Of a stretch of DNA of 64,000 bases, positions 9,962-17,631 are shown piece after piece (the first letter of the stretch is position 1; each line of letters opens with the position of its first letter). The notes beneath the pieces were generated by a model. It was not told where the DNA came from and did not search any database. It saw nothing but the letters and a program-made list of their open reading frames with translations. The position numbers and the translations under genes were made by a program. Origin of the DNA: JADKAV01 sp037046735 (GTDB taxonomy: Bacteria; Actinomycetota; Actinomycetes; S36-B12; UBA10799); the NCBI GenBank assembly GCA_037046735.1, contig JBAOHC010000029.1, positions 62,001-126,000 of the forward strand. The letters are read 5' to 3'.

Positions 9962-10714
9962 TCAGGTGATCCGCCGGTGGTACGTGGCCATCGCCAGACC
10001 GTAGGCCACCACCAGAATCCCAGCGCACCACGCCACGGCCAGCCAGACGTTGGCTGGCTGGCCGGCCAGGAGATCCCGGATCGCGTTGGCGATCGGGGTC
10101 ATCGGCTGGTGTTCGGCGAAGGCCCGCACCGGGCCGGGCATCGATGAGGTCAGCACGAACGCCGAACTGATGAACGGCAAGAAGATGATCGGGTAGGCGA
10201 AGGCGCCGGCGCCGTCCACTGACTTCGCGCTGAGTCCGGCGATGATGGCCAGCCACGTCAAGGCCAGCGTGAACAGCGTCAGGATGCCGGCCGCGGCCAG
10301 CCAGGACAGCACGCCCGCACTTGAGCGGAACCCCATCAGTAGGGCAACGAGAACGACCACCGCGACCGAGACCATGGTGGCCACCAGTGAGGTGAGCACA
10401 TGTGCCCACAGCACCGAGGAACGCGCGATCGGCATGGATTGGAAGCGCTCGAACAGTCCGCTCTGGACGTCGATGAACAGCCGGAACGACGTGTAGGAGA
10501 TGCCAGACGCAATGGTGATGAGCAGGATGCCCGGCAGCAGGTAGTCCACGTACGTCTGCCCTCCCACGTCGATCGAGCCGCCGAAGACGTAGACGAACAA
10601 CAGCAGGAACGCGATCGGCATGACCGTGGTCGTGATGATGGTGTCCAGGCTGCGCGTGATGTGGCGCAGGGAGCGACCGAGCAGGGCGGTCGTGTCGCTG
10701 ATGTAGTGCCTCAT
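9962..10714 (-). CDS. ABC-2 type exporter permease (DrrB-like)
   Basis: 250 residues with six predicted membrane segments (about residues 27-45, 58-75, 108-130, 140-165, 172-192 and 222-242), the ABC-2 membrane domain layout. It has the D-T-I-I-T-T-T-V-M-P-I-A start seen in DrrB/daunorubicin-type exporters and a P-x-x-F-I-S-S-A-F motif before the last third. The ATG overlaps the end of the upstream ATPase gene by four bases, so the two form one exporter. The substrate is unknown; small hydrophobic compounds or lipids are usual for the family. Confidence 0.85.
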   Translation of the reverse strand: MRHYISDTTALLGRSLRHITRSLDTIITTTVMPIAFLLLFVYVFGGSIDVGGQTYVDYLLPGILLITIASGISYTSFRLFIDVQSGLFERFQSMPIARSSVLWAHVLTSLVATMVSVAVVVLVALLMGFRSSAGVLSWLAAAGILTLFTLALTWLAIIAGLSAKSVDGAGAFAYPIIFLPFISSAFVLTSSMPGPVRAFAEHQPMTPIANAIRDLLAGQPANVWLAVAWCAGILVVAYGLAMATYHRRIT

Positions 10715-11451
10715 CGCGCACCGACCACTGCGAGGAAGACCTCTTCCAGGCTGGGCTGCTTCTCGACGTACTCGATCGTCGCGGGTGGCAGCAGGGCCTT
10801 CAGGTCGGCCAGCGTCCCGTCGACGATGATCCGGCCGTCGTGCAGGATGGCGATCCGGTCGGCGAGGTGTTCGGCCTCGTCAAGGTACTGAGTTGTCAGG
10901 AGCACGGTCGTGCCTTGGCCAGCCAGTTCCCGGATGCAGTCCCACACTTCTAGCCGTGATTGGGGGTCCAAGCCGGTGGTGGGTTCGTCGAGGAACAGTA
11001 CGGGCGGGTTCCCGATCAGGCTCATCGCGACATCCAGCCGGCGGCGCATCCCCCCCGGAGTACGTCGCGGTCCGCCGGTCGGCAGCATCGCTGAGGCTGA
11101 AGCGCGCCAGCAGTTCGTCGGCGATCTCTGGCGGGTTGGGCAGATGCCGCAGCCGAGCCATCAGTATGAGGTTTTCGCGGCCGGTCAGGATGTCGTCCAC
11201 GGCCGTGAACTGCCCCGTCAGGCTGATGGCGTTGGCACCCGCTTTGGCTCGGTGGACACGTCAAACCCGGCGACGGTCGCCGTTCCGTTGTCGGGGCGCA
11301 GCAGTGTGGCCAGAATCCGCATGAGTGTGGTCTTGCCGGCGCCGTTCGACCCCAGAAGGGCGTGGATACTGCCGGTCTGGACATCCAGATCCACTCCACG
11401 CAGTACCGGCACGTCCTTGAAGGACTTGTGGACACCTTTCACGCAGATCAT
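10711..11451 (-). pseudogene. ABC exporter ATP-binding protein (DrrA-like), two frame breaks
   Basis: ATPase partner of the downstream ABC-2 permease, about 245 residues when read through. Walker A (G-S-N-G-A-G-K-T-T) is in the first frame, the helical region (L-T-G-R-E-N-L) in a second, and the signature/Walker B part (R-R-R-L-D-V-A, V-L-F-L-D-E-P-T-T-G-L-D-P) in a third. Switches lie near 11230 and 11065; at 11055-11065 there is a CCCCCC run in the signature region, a likely indel site. All catalytic elements are present, so it may be functional in the organism. Its ATG overlaps the small upstream gene by four bases (ATGA), giving a three-gene operon. Confidence 0.75.
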
Positions 11452-11672
11452 CGGTCGCCCGCCGCCTCATCGATCGCGCCGACCTCGCGGATCGCGCCGT
11501 CCGCGGCGGCCTGCCCGAACAGATCCGCGAGGTCCTCGAACGGCGAGTTGGCGCTGTCGGCATGCACTGCATCAAACATCGTCAGGGAGCGCTGAACCCC
11601 CGAGAGTGCTGTGCGGTAGTGCGGGGGCAGTGGCCTGTTGTCGCCGATGTGTCCGGTGATGGGGTTGGACAT
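11448..11672 (-). CDS. Small protein upstream of the ABC exporter
   Basis: 74 residues, no family recognised. The start is well supported: AAGGAGG stands seven bases before the ATG, and the stop overlaps the ATPase start (ATGA). It is acidic at the C-terminus (A-A-A-D-G-A-I-R-E-V-G-A-I-D-E-A) and predicted helical, with no membrane segment. The 270 bp further upstream (11673-11946) hold no clear gene. They contain an imperfect ATGT-N11-ACAT inverted repeat around 11850-11868 that could be a regulator site, but no regulator gene is adjacent. Confidence 0.6.
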   Translation of the reverse strand: MSNPITGHIGDNRPLPPHYRTALSGVQRSLTMFDAVHADSANSPFEDLADLFGQAAADGAIREVGAIDEAAGDR

Positions 11673-11946
11673 TCTTGCCTCCTTGGAGCGTTTCCGACCG
11701 TTCTGACAGCAAGCTCCATGTCCCTGCAGAACGTCCAGGTAGTCGCGCCGCGCTGAGCGTGTACTGCGCGGTGGGCCCTTCTCGAAAGGGCACCTGGATG
11801 TCGACCGGGCCGTACTGCTCACCCACCACGCGTCCACTACTCAGTGATGTTGACTACCAGTACATAGTTACACAGAATAGTGGGGGCGGTCAATCTGCGA
11901 GGACTGCGCGGTGGCAGGCCGCGGTTCAGGGCACGGGGGTCCTGCC

Positions 11947-13197
11947 TCAGGTCACAGTGCCGCTGACCTTGACCTCCCGGTACCGGTCACTGGCGACCAG
12001 ATCCCGCAGCCGATCCAGCCCGTCCCACACCTCGGTGTAGCTGGTGGGCAGTGGCGAGATGGCCAGCCGAATTCCGTTCGGTTCCCGGTAGTCGGGGATG
12101 GTCTTGGTCAGAATCCGCATCGCCGTCGCGATCTGCTTGGCGTCAGGGTGCGTGATCGTGATGTGGCCGCCCCGGCGGCTGGGGTCGCGCGGGGTGAGTA
12201 GTCCGAAGCCCAAAGGCGCCAGCCACAGGTCGAAGAGGTCGATCATCAGCTGGGTGCCGAGCGCTGCTTTCGCCGCGATGGCCGCCATGCCCGCCTCAGC
12301 GATCATCGTGAAGCTTGCCCGCACGGCTCTCAGGCCCAGGACCGCGGGCGTGGCGATCTGGAAGGCCCGGATGCCGTCGGCTGCTTCGAACACCGGCCCC
12401 ATCGCGAACTGGTCGCGGTTGGCGAACCAGCCCCGGATGGGCACTCGCACGTGATCCTGCAGGTCGCGGCGCACGTACAGCCATGCGGGCGAGCCGGGCC
12501 CGGCATTGCCGTACTTGTACGTGCATCCGACGGCGAGGTCCACACCCCATTCGTCCAAGCGCAGATCGATGGACGCGGCCGCGTGCGCCGCATCCCAGAC
12601 CACCAGGCCGCCATGGTCGCGCACGAGTTGTGAGACTCCCCGCACGTCCTGCCGCGCTCCCGAGCGGTACTGCACCACTTGCAGGCTGACCAACGCCGCA
12701 TCGTCGAGGTGCGGCAGCAGCGCTGCGGGGCTGATGATCTCATCCCCGCGGTCGTTGTCCAGGATCACCAGGTGCAGCCCAAGGCGCTCGGCGATCCCGG
12801 CGAGGATGTAGCGGTCGGTAGGGAAGTTGGCCGCATCCACGAGGATGGTCCGGCGATCGGGGCGGGCAGCGATCGCGGCCATGCAGAGCTGGTAGAGGTT
12901 CACCGACGTGGTGTCCTGTACGAGGGTCTGGCCGGGCGCGGCACCGAGGGCGGCGCGGCCGAGCAGGTCGCCGGTGGTAGCCGCCTCGTCAATCCAGTGT
13001 GCCCAGCCATCGACGACCTCGCGGCCCCACTCCTCGGTGAGGAGAGTGTTGACCGCCGCGATGGTGGCCAGCGGTAACCGTCCCAGGGAGTTGCCATCGA
13101 GGTAACAGACGTCGGGATCGGTGATGAGGAACTGCTCGCGGTAATGCGCCAGCGGATCCTCAGCGTCCAGAGCACGGGCCGTGGCGCGAGAGGTCAT
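11947..13197 (-). CDS. kynU: Kynureninase (KynU)
   Basis: PLP-dependent cleavage of kynurenine to anthranilate and alanine (tryptophan degradation). 416 residues, full family length. Hallmarks: C-Y-L-D-G-N-S-L-G near residue 30, W-D-A-A-H-A-A-A-S-I (PLP pocket Asp), and T-Y-K-Y-G-N-A-G-P-G carrying the Schiff-base lysine, then R-G-W-F-A at about residue 260. No kynA or kynB is adjacent within the window, so the rest of the pathway is elsewhere or the substrate is imported. It stands alone on its strand at the edge of the accessory island. Confidence 0.93.
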   Translation of the reverse strand: MTSRATARALDAEDPLAHYREQFLITDPDVCYLDGNSLGRLPLATIAAVNTLLTEEWGREVVDGWAHWIDEAATTGDLLGRAALGAAPGQTLVQDTTSVNLYQLCMAAIAARPDRRTILVDAANFPTDRYILAGIAERLGLHLVILDNDRGDEIISPAALLPHLDDAALVSLQVVQYRSGARQDVRGVSQLVRDHGGLVVWDAAHAAASIDLRLDEWGVDLAVGCTYKYGNAGPGSPAWLYVRRDLQDHVRVPIRGWFANRDQFAMGPVFEAADGIRAFQIATPAVLGLRAVRASFTMIAEAGMAAIAAKAALGTQLMIDLFDLWLAPLGFGLLTPRDPSRRGGHITITHPDAKQIATAMRILTKTIPDYREPNGIRLAISPLPTSYTEVWDGLDRLRDLVASDRYREVKVSGTVT

Positions 13198-13412
13198 GCG
13201 CCCAGACTAGGCAATGTCGGCGGTGCAACCGATCGATCCCGTGGTCGCGGAAGGCGCGGGCGTGGCACTCAGGCGAGCCGGCCATCTGGGGTGTCCGAGC
13301 CCACCTGCCGACCTGGGGGAGTGGCGGTGCTCAAGGCCATCATTCGCCACTGCGAGGCTTTCGCCCCGGGCCTCGCGGCGAGGCGACGGGCGGGTGTGTC
13401 GGACTGTCGCGA

Positions 13413-13455
13413 GTGGTTCCCTCCAACGAAGGTTCTTGAGACAGAATGATCTTGT
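13413..13455. repeat. Dispersed repeat copy 1 (island repeat)
   Basis: First of four related copies in 13.4-18.0 kb. It shares ACGAAGGTTCTTGAGACAGA followed by ATGATCTTGT with copy 3, differing at about three of 30 positions. It lies in the 13198-13556 gap, which otherwise holds only an A/T-poor spacer and, at 13538-13553, an inverted repeat ACCCC...GGGGT overlapping the ribosome site of the next gene. Confidence 0.7.
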
Positions 13456-13556
13456 AACGACAGTCTCGGTCCGTCCGTGACGAATGCGGGGCCGGGGTTG
13501 CTCGGTGTGGGCGTCCAAGAAGCCCTTCTGTCATACCCCTGCGGTACAAAGGGGTT

Positions 13557-14185
13557 ATGAACGCACGGGGTGGTGTCTTTTGTCTCGAGGGATCGCGGGC
13601 GTACGACGGGAGGGACCTCACGGACAAGGCCAGCGTCGAGCAGCAGTTGCGGATGCTCGAAGGTGCCGGAGAGTGCGGCCCGGGATGCATCGCGACGTCG
13701 CCACCCGTGAGGAGTTCGGGTACTACCTGCGGGAGTGGCTGAAGGCCAAGTACCGAGTCAAGTACCCGTTAGCGTATTTGGCTTTCCACGGCTCTGAGGG
13801 CGCGATCAGTGTCGGTGACGGTGTCGACGGATTGCGGTTGGATGAACTGGCTGGGCTGATGGGCGCGAGGGCCACCCAGCGGATCATCTACTTCGGTTCG
13901 TGCTCGACGATGGCTGCCCCCGAGGCGGAGTTGCGTGGATTCTGCAAATCGACCGGTGCCAAGGCGATCGTCGGCTTCACGAAGACGGTCGAGTGGCGGG
14001 AGTCCGCAGCGTTCGACGTTCTTCTCATCCCCCGCCTGCTGGAGATGACCAACATGAAGTCGGCATTCAAAGCCCTTACAAGGGAGTACCCGGATCTCGT
14101 TGCGATGCTGGGGTTGCGGATGGCGACCAAAGCCTGGGCCACCGACCAGCAGCCAGCAGTGCAGGCTATGGAACCGCCCGAGTGA
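13557..14185 (+). CDS. DUF6642-like protein with CHAT/caspase-like dyad, frameshifted
   Basis: About 209 residues once one base is corrected near 13680. The N-terminal part (G-G-V-F-C-L-E-G at residues 5-12) runs from ATG 13557, which has AAGGGG two bases upstream. The rest starts in a second frame at H-R-D-V-A-T-R-E-E-F. Key segments are Y-L-A-F-H-G, with a His-Gly at the end of a beta strand, and I-I-Y-F-G-S-C-S-T, with a Cys after small residues. This spacing (about 45 residues apart) and context match the His/Cys dyad of clan CD peptidases such as CHAT and caspases. I recall the family as DUF6642, of unknown function; the peptidase idea is my inference. A tiny acidic gene follows 12 bp downstream. 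The island setting suggests a defence or stress role, unproven. Confidence 0.7.
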
Positions 14186-14197
14186 GGGGTGAGTGCT

Positions 14198-14359
14198 GTG
14201 AAGTCGCGACGCCGCCGCGGTGAGTCGTTTCTGGTTGAGGTGCTGTCGTACGAGGAGTCGGATGCGCTCATGCGGGAGTGGTTTGAATCCGTGATCTTCG
14301 TGGACGCCGAGGAGCAGGAGCTGCCTGAGCTCGAGCCCGAGGATGACGACGAGCCGTAG
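14198..14359 (+). CDS. Small acidic protein downstream of the CHAT-like gene
   Basis: 53 residues, starting GTG with GAGGGG about seven bases upstream; an in-frame GTG at 14189 is an alternative. It begins with a basic stretch (K-S-R-R-R-R), has a helical middle (E-E-S-D-A-L-M-R-E-W-F) and ends with a strongly acidic tail (E-E-Q-E-L-P-E-L-E-P-E-D-D-D-E-P). Only 12 bp separate it from the upstream stop, so co-expression is likely. No family is recognised. It could be an inhibitor or substrate of the putative protease; this is a guess from position alone. Confidence 0.6.
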   Translation: MKSRRRRGESFLVEVLSYEESDALMREWFESVIFVDAEEQELPELEPEDDDEP

Positions 14360-14454
14360 GGTCAGCAGTCGCGGCGGCATCTGCCGGCGACCGGGGGATG
14401 TCGTAGGTCCGACGTACGCTGGCGCTGTACGCGGGGCGAAGACGAGGGGGGATC

Positions 14455-14949
14455 ATGCTGACGCAACGTGAAGTGATGCGGTTGGTGTGCGAGCACTTCG
14501 CAACCAGTCCGATGAGCATTGTCGTCTCCGAGATCTGGGGTGACGGGCAGTCCTACGCAGTATTCGCCGACCTGCCAAGTGCCATTGCCTGCCGACCGGA
14601 GCGGCGTTGGGCATTCACCGTAGACGCACAATCTGGCGAGTTGACCCAGCACAACAGTGACGCCACTGCCACCGCCAAGACCCTCACCGCCGGCCTAACC
14701 CGGATCGCGTGGAACCCGTACCGCCCCTGCGACAGCGCGGTGACCAGCTCCCGTATCCGGCTGTGCCCAGTTTGTAGAGGCAAGCTGCTGCCTATCCAGT
14801 GGGGCATGCCCGGCCCCGACACGGTAGCTGCCTATGAACGAGGTGAGGTGGCGTTGGGCGGGTGTGTGATCGACTTCGCGCCGCCATTCGCGGTCAAGGC
14901 ATGCGCTGCGTGCGATTGGACGTTGATGATCGAGCCCAACGTCCCCTGA
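14455..14949 (+). CDS. Zinc-ribbon protein
   Basis: 164 residues. The N-terminal 85 residues form a domain without a recognised family. The C-terminal half is a treble/zinc ribbon with C-P-V-C at about residue 103, then M-P-G-P-D, the family-typical G-E-V-A-L-G-G-C-V-I, and C-A-A-C-D-W near residue 150. This type of ribbon (CxxC ... GGC ... CxxC) is widespread in bacterial proteins of unknown function. GAGGGGGG is placed just before the ATG. A second, decayed copy of the C-terminal half lies at 17632-17972, with flanking DNA also duplicated. Confidence 0.7.
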   Translation: MLTQREVMRLVCEHFATSPMSIVVSEIWGDGQSYAVFADLPSAIACRPERRWAFTVDAQSGELTQHNSDATATAKTLTAGLTRIAWNPYRPCDSAVTSSRIRLCPVCRGKLLPIQWGMPGPDTVAAYERGEVALGGCVIDFAPPFAVKACAACDWTLMIEPNVP

Positions 14950-14968
14950 CCTTCTCACGAGCCCACGA

Positions 14969-15154
14969 TCACCGGTGCACTAGCGCGCTGCGTCGCGCGG
15001 CGGCCCGTCTCGATGTCGGGATCGCTCGTGTGGTTGTTCCGTGAGAACCAATGTCATGCTCATCCAAGGCCAGGTGCAGCACTCGATCGGGAGTGGAGCC
15101 GGGGAACAACAGTGCCGAGACGATGACATTGGTGTCCAGGAGGACACGGGTCAC
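14969..15154 (-). pseudogene. PIN-domain toxin, truncated
   Basis: The first 33-34 residues read as a normal PIN ribonuclease toxin (M-T-R-V-L-L-D-T-N-V-I-V-S, with the first catalytic Asp, then S-T-P-D-R-V-L), overlapping the antitoxin stop by four bases. After about position 15055 the similarity stops and the frame runs through unrelated DNA, the flank of the duplicated zinc-ribbon segment, to a stop at 14969. The remaining three acidic residues of the active site are missing, so it cannot cut RNA. The break point falls where a sequence like the island repeat (GTGAGA...) begins. Confidence 0.8.
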
Positions 15155-15405
15155 GACGTCCGTCCGCGCATCTCGTCCACCAGGGCCTGCACGTCATCCT
15201 CGCCTGCGACCCTGAAGTCCTCGGCGGCACCCGCGAACGCTTCCTGAGCCTGCGATAGGGCGGCGAGCTCAGCCTTGACCACCACAACCTCGCCGTTCTC
15301 CTTCTCCAAGAACAGCACCTTGTCACCCGGTACGAGGTGCAGCCGGCGTCGCACCTCAACGGGCACGGTGACTTGGCCGTTGGATGACAGCTTCGCGAGG
15401 TTCAT
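15151..15405 (-). CDS. AbrB/MazE-type antitoxin
   Basis: 84 residues. The N-terminal 45 residues form a SpoVT-AbrB swapped-hairpin DNA-binding domain (L-S-S-N-G-Q-V-T-V-P-V-E-V-R, L-V-P-G-D-K-V-L-F). The C-terminal tail would bind the toxin. It precedes a PIN toxin with ATGA-type overlap, the classic order of a PIN/AbrB module. The antitoxin is intact while its toxin is truncated, so it may persist as a plain repressor or be on its way out. Confidence 0.85.
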   Translation of the reverse strand: MNLAKLSSNGQVTVPVEVRRRLHLVPGDKVLFLEKENGEVVVVKAELAALSQAQEAFAGAAEDFRVAGEDDVQALVDEMRGRTS

Positions 15406-15530
15406 GACTGCCTTCTTGAGATTCTTTAGATTCTTGAGATCAGGCTATGTCAGGGAACTTCGACTGTCCATGCCGGAGGAAGTGGAGTTGTCAGTCGCTG
15501 TCAGGATCGAGGACAGTCGCGCGGCATCAC

Positions 15531-15558
15531 CGTCCCATAAACGAAGGTTTGTGAGACA
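15531..15558. repeat. Dispersed repeat copy 2 (island repeat)
   Basis: CCCATAAACGAAGGTTTGTG followed by AGACA matches copies 1 and 3 over the core but lacks the ATGATCTTGT tail. It sits in the 15406-15724 gap between the antitoxin and the DUF5067 gene. That gap also has two TGTCAG/GACAG boxes (15489-15516) but no gene I can support. Confidence 0.65.
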
Positions 15559-15724
15559 ACTGATGGCCGGCGTTGGGTCCAGGCTTCCGCGGCAACTCCG
15601 CGAGTCTGAGCCGGAGGGGACAAGCGCAGGATTCCCTGGCGAGAAGGCGGCAGGAAGCCCGGTACACAATCGAGATAGTTCACCGGCGAGGCTGGTGGGT
15701 GACAAGGGGAGGCGGGGATTCGCG

Positions 15725-16618
15725 ATGAGTGACCAGACGCCCAGCTACCGGGTCGGTGACGTGGTTAATGGCCATCGGTGGAACGGGAGGACGTGGGAGC
15801 CGGTCCCGCCAGGTTGGGGGTCGAACCCGAGTCCGGGCGTTCCTCAACATCAGATCGGCGAGGTTGTCAACGGTTATCGCTGGAACGGGACGACGTGGGA
15901 GCCGGTGCCGCCGGGCTGGGGGTCGAACCCGGGCATGGGCATGCCGCAGTATCAGATCGGTCAGGTGGTGAATGGGCATCGGTGGAACGGGGCTGCTTGG
16001 GAGTCGATCGCGGCAGGTTGGGCAGCCGCCCCATCGCCGAAGAAGCCCTGGTATCAGTCCCCGTTGTACATCGGCCTGATGATCGTGGGTGCGCTGGTAA
16101 TCGTGGGGCTGGCCCTCAGCAGCGGCGAGGAGAGTCCGCCGGCGAGCACGCAACCGGAACAGGCCACGGTCGCGACAGACGATGTCGCGAGTGCGACTCC
16201 CGCAGTTGACACGAGTTTCGTCGATGGTGTGCTCACGACCCCGGAGATGAAGATTGTGATCACCGACCACAAGGTGATTCAGCCCGGCATGAAGGGCAAT
16301 GAGTATGGGGAGAAGCCAGTCATTGCTTTCTGGTACAAGATCACCAACCTGAGCGGCGGGGAAGTCAGTCCCATGAACTGGATCTATGTGTTCACCGCCT
16401 ATCAGGACAACAACCCCAACGCCGAGAACGAGATTGGAGTGGGCTCACTTCCCGACGATGCGTTCCTGGAAAGCCAAATGGAGAAGATCAAGGAGGGCGG
16501 CACCGTCGAGAACGCGGTTGCCTATGAACTCGACGACCTGAAGACGCCTGTTGAACTCGTCGCGTCCGACGACCTTGGAATGACCGAGATCGGTAGGGAG
16601 ACGTACCCGGTGAGTTAG
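15725..16618 (+). CDS. DUF5067 membrane protein with three N-terminal repeats
   Basis: 297 residues. Residues 1-115 hold three copies of a unit of about 40 residues (V-x-G-x-V-V-N-G-H/Y-R-W-N-G-x-x-W-E, then P-P-G-W-G-S-N-P), related in style to DUF2510 W-rich repeats. One membrane helix follows at about residues 118-138. The outer domain carries the DUF5067 core: I-Q-P-G-M-K-G-N-E-Y-G-E-K-P-V-I-A-F-W-Y, then S-L-P-D-D-A-F-L and A-Y-E-L-D-D-L-K-T-P-V. The repeats would lie in the cytoplasm and DUF5067 outside. GGGGAGG lies about a dozen bases before the ATG. Function unknown; homologs are typical of Gram-positive envelopes. Confidence 0.85.
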   Translation: MSDQTPSYRVGDVVNGHRWNGRTWEPVPPGWGSNPSPGVPQHQIGEVVNGYRWNGTTWEPVPPGWGSNPGMGMPQYQIGQVVNGHRWNGAAWESIAAGWAAAPSPKKPWYQSPLYIGLMIVGALVIVGLALSSGEESPPASTQPEQATVATDDVASATPAVDTSFVDGVLTTPEMKIVITDHKVIQPGMKGNEYGEKPVIAFWYKITNLSGGEVSPMNWIYVFTAYQDNNPNAENEIGVGSLPDDAFLESQMEKIKEGGTVENAVAYELDDLKTPVELVASDDLGMTEIGRETYPVS

Positions 16619-17128
16619 AAATGAGAGTCCTCCCGGTCGAGAACGACCGTGAGGGTCGACCTCGCCGCCGTTACAGGCGCCAGTGGCGCCGCCCCGTGGA
16701 ATCACCTGCGCCAGCAGCCCGCAGACGGCACGATCGAACACGCCGAGAACCGTACCTACAAGAACCGTGGGCGGCGTACCCATTCTGCAGCCGGCGGCCG
16801 GGTCCATTTCCCGGCCAAACACGTCGCGGTCCCCCAGTTGGCCTGCCGCGGCGCCGCGACCTCGTACACAGTGCGGGGATGTCCGAGAAGAACTCATCGA
16901 CCAAGTGGCGCGCTTCTGGTACAAGTACTCATCGCCGTCGGTGCGTCTGATCACCTAGGTGCGACCACAACGTGACGGTTCAGGCAACGCCAACGCCGAT
17001 AGGCCAATTGATGTGCCCGTCCCACAAACGAGGGTCTATGAGACAGAATGATCTTGTTCGACCAGCCAGGGTCATGTGATCCGAGATATGGTTTCCTTAC
17101 CTCAGGTATTTCGTATTACACTATCGCC
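16619..17128. other. Intergenic stretch with repeat copy 3, no supported gene
   Basis: 510 bp without a convincing gene. Overlapping open frames exist in 16621-16975 on both strands, but none shows a recognisable motif, and the most protein-like fragments (for example E-L-I-D-Q-V-A-R-F-W-Y-K-Y near 16890-16955) lie in different frames. It may be the remains of a decayed gene. The last 70 bp hold repeat copy 3 and an AT-richer promoter-like segment (TACACT about ten bases before ATG 17129). Confidence 0.5.
17018..17057. repeat. Dispersed repeat copy 3 (island repeat)
   Basis: CACAAACGAGGGTCTATGAG followed by ACAGAATGATCTTGT. The most complete copy. It contains the perfect palindrome GTCT-ATG-AGAC and matches copy 1 through the ATGATCTTGT tail. 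Confidence 0.7.
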
Positions 17129-17377
17129 ATGGAAACGATCAGAGGCGAACCCGTCACCGACCAGGACATTCAGGACTGGTCAGACGAAGCCGAGCGCGGC
17201 TACGACGTGGAGCAGTTGCGCCGGCGCGGGCGCAGGCCGGTGGGGGACGGACCCGGCCAGGTCGTGCCGGTACGGATCGACGCCACGTTGCTGGCCGCGC
17301 TTAGCGATCGGGCCGAGCGCGATCACGTCAGCCGGTCGGAGGCGATCCGGGCAGCGATCCGCTCCTACGTCGGGTGA
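17129..17377 (+). CDS. Ribbon-helix-helix antitoxin
   Basis: 82 residues. The C-terminal half is a CopG/Arc-type ribbon-helix-helix (V-V-P-V-R-I-D-A-T-L-L-A-A-L-S-D-R-A, then S-R-S-E-A-I-R-A-A-I). The N-terminal half (D-W-S-D-E-A-E-R-G-Y-D) would wrap the toxin. No ribosome site precedes the ATG and a TACACT -10-like box lies close upstream, so the mRNA may be leaderless. It overlaps the downstream toxin gene by four bases (GTGA), the standard autoregulated toxin-antitoxin layout. Confidence 0.85.
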   Translation: METIRGEPVTDQDIQDWSDEAERGYDVEQLRRRGRRPVGDGPGQVVPVRIDATLLAALSDRAERDHVSRSEAIRAAIRSYVG

Positions 17378-17613
17378 AGGTACACCCTTCAGCGCGCAAG
17401 CACGGTGTCACGCCAGCTGACGCAGTCCTGGCAGCAGAGCAGGCCGTGTTCGTAAGCAACTTGGACCACGACAGTCCAGCGCGGCAATTGCGCCTTGGTT
17501 TCGACACGGCCGGCCGCCTTCTCGAGATTGTCGTCCTCCGCTTCGACAGCGGCAATGAGCTCATCATCCACGCCATGAGGGCACGCCGACAGTACCTTGA
17601 CCTGCTCGACTGA
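17374..17613 (+). CDS. Putative toxin partner of the RHH antitoxin (BrnT/RelE-like fold)
   Basis: 79 residues, GTG start inside the antitoxin stop. The sequence starts with H-P-S-A-R-K-H-G-V-T, has the conserved R-L-G-F-D-T-A-G-R-L-L-E-I-V-V-L strands, and ends with H-A-M-R-A-R-R-Q-Y-L-D-L-L. This pattern is typical of a small actinobacterial toxin family paired with RHH antitoxins and related to BrnT/RelE RNases. The family is known to me by pattern only. RNase activity is inferred from its relatives; the terminal H-A-M-R-x-R is the likely catalytic/basic patch. Confidence 0.75.
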   Translation: MKVHPSARKHGVTPADAVLAAEQAVFVSNLDHDSPARQLRLGFDTAGRLLEIVVLRFDSGNELIIHAMRARRQYLDLLD

Positions 17614-17631
17614 ACCGCGCCAGCATGCGGA

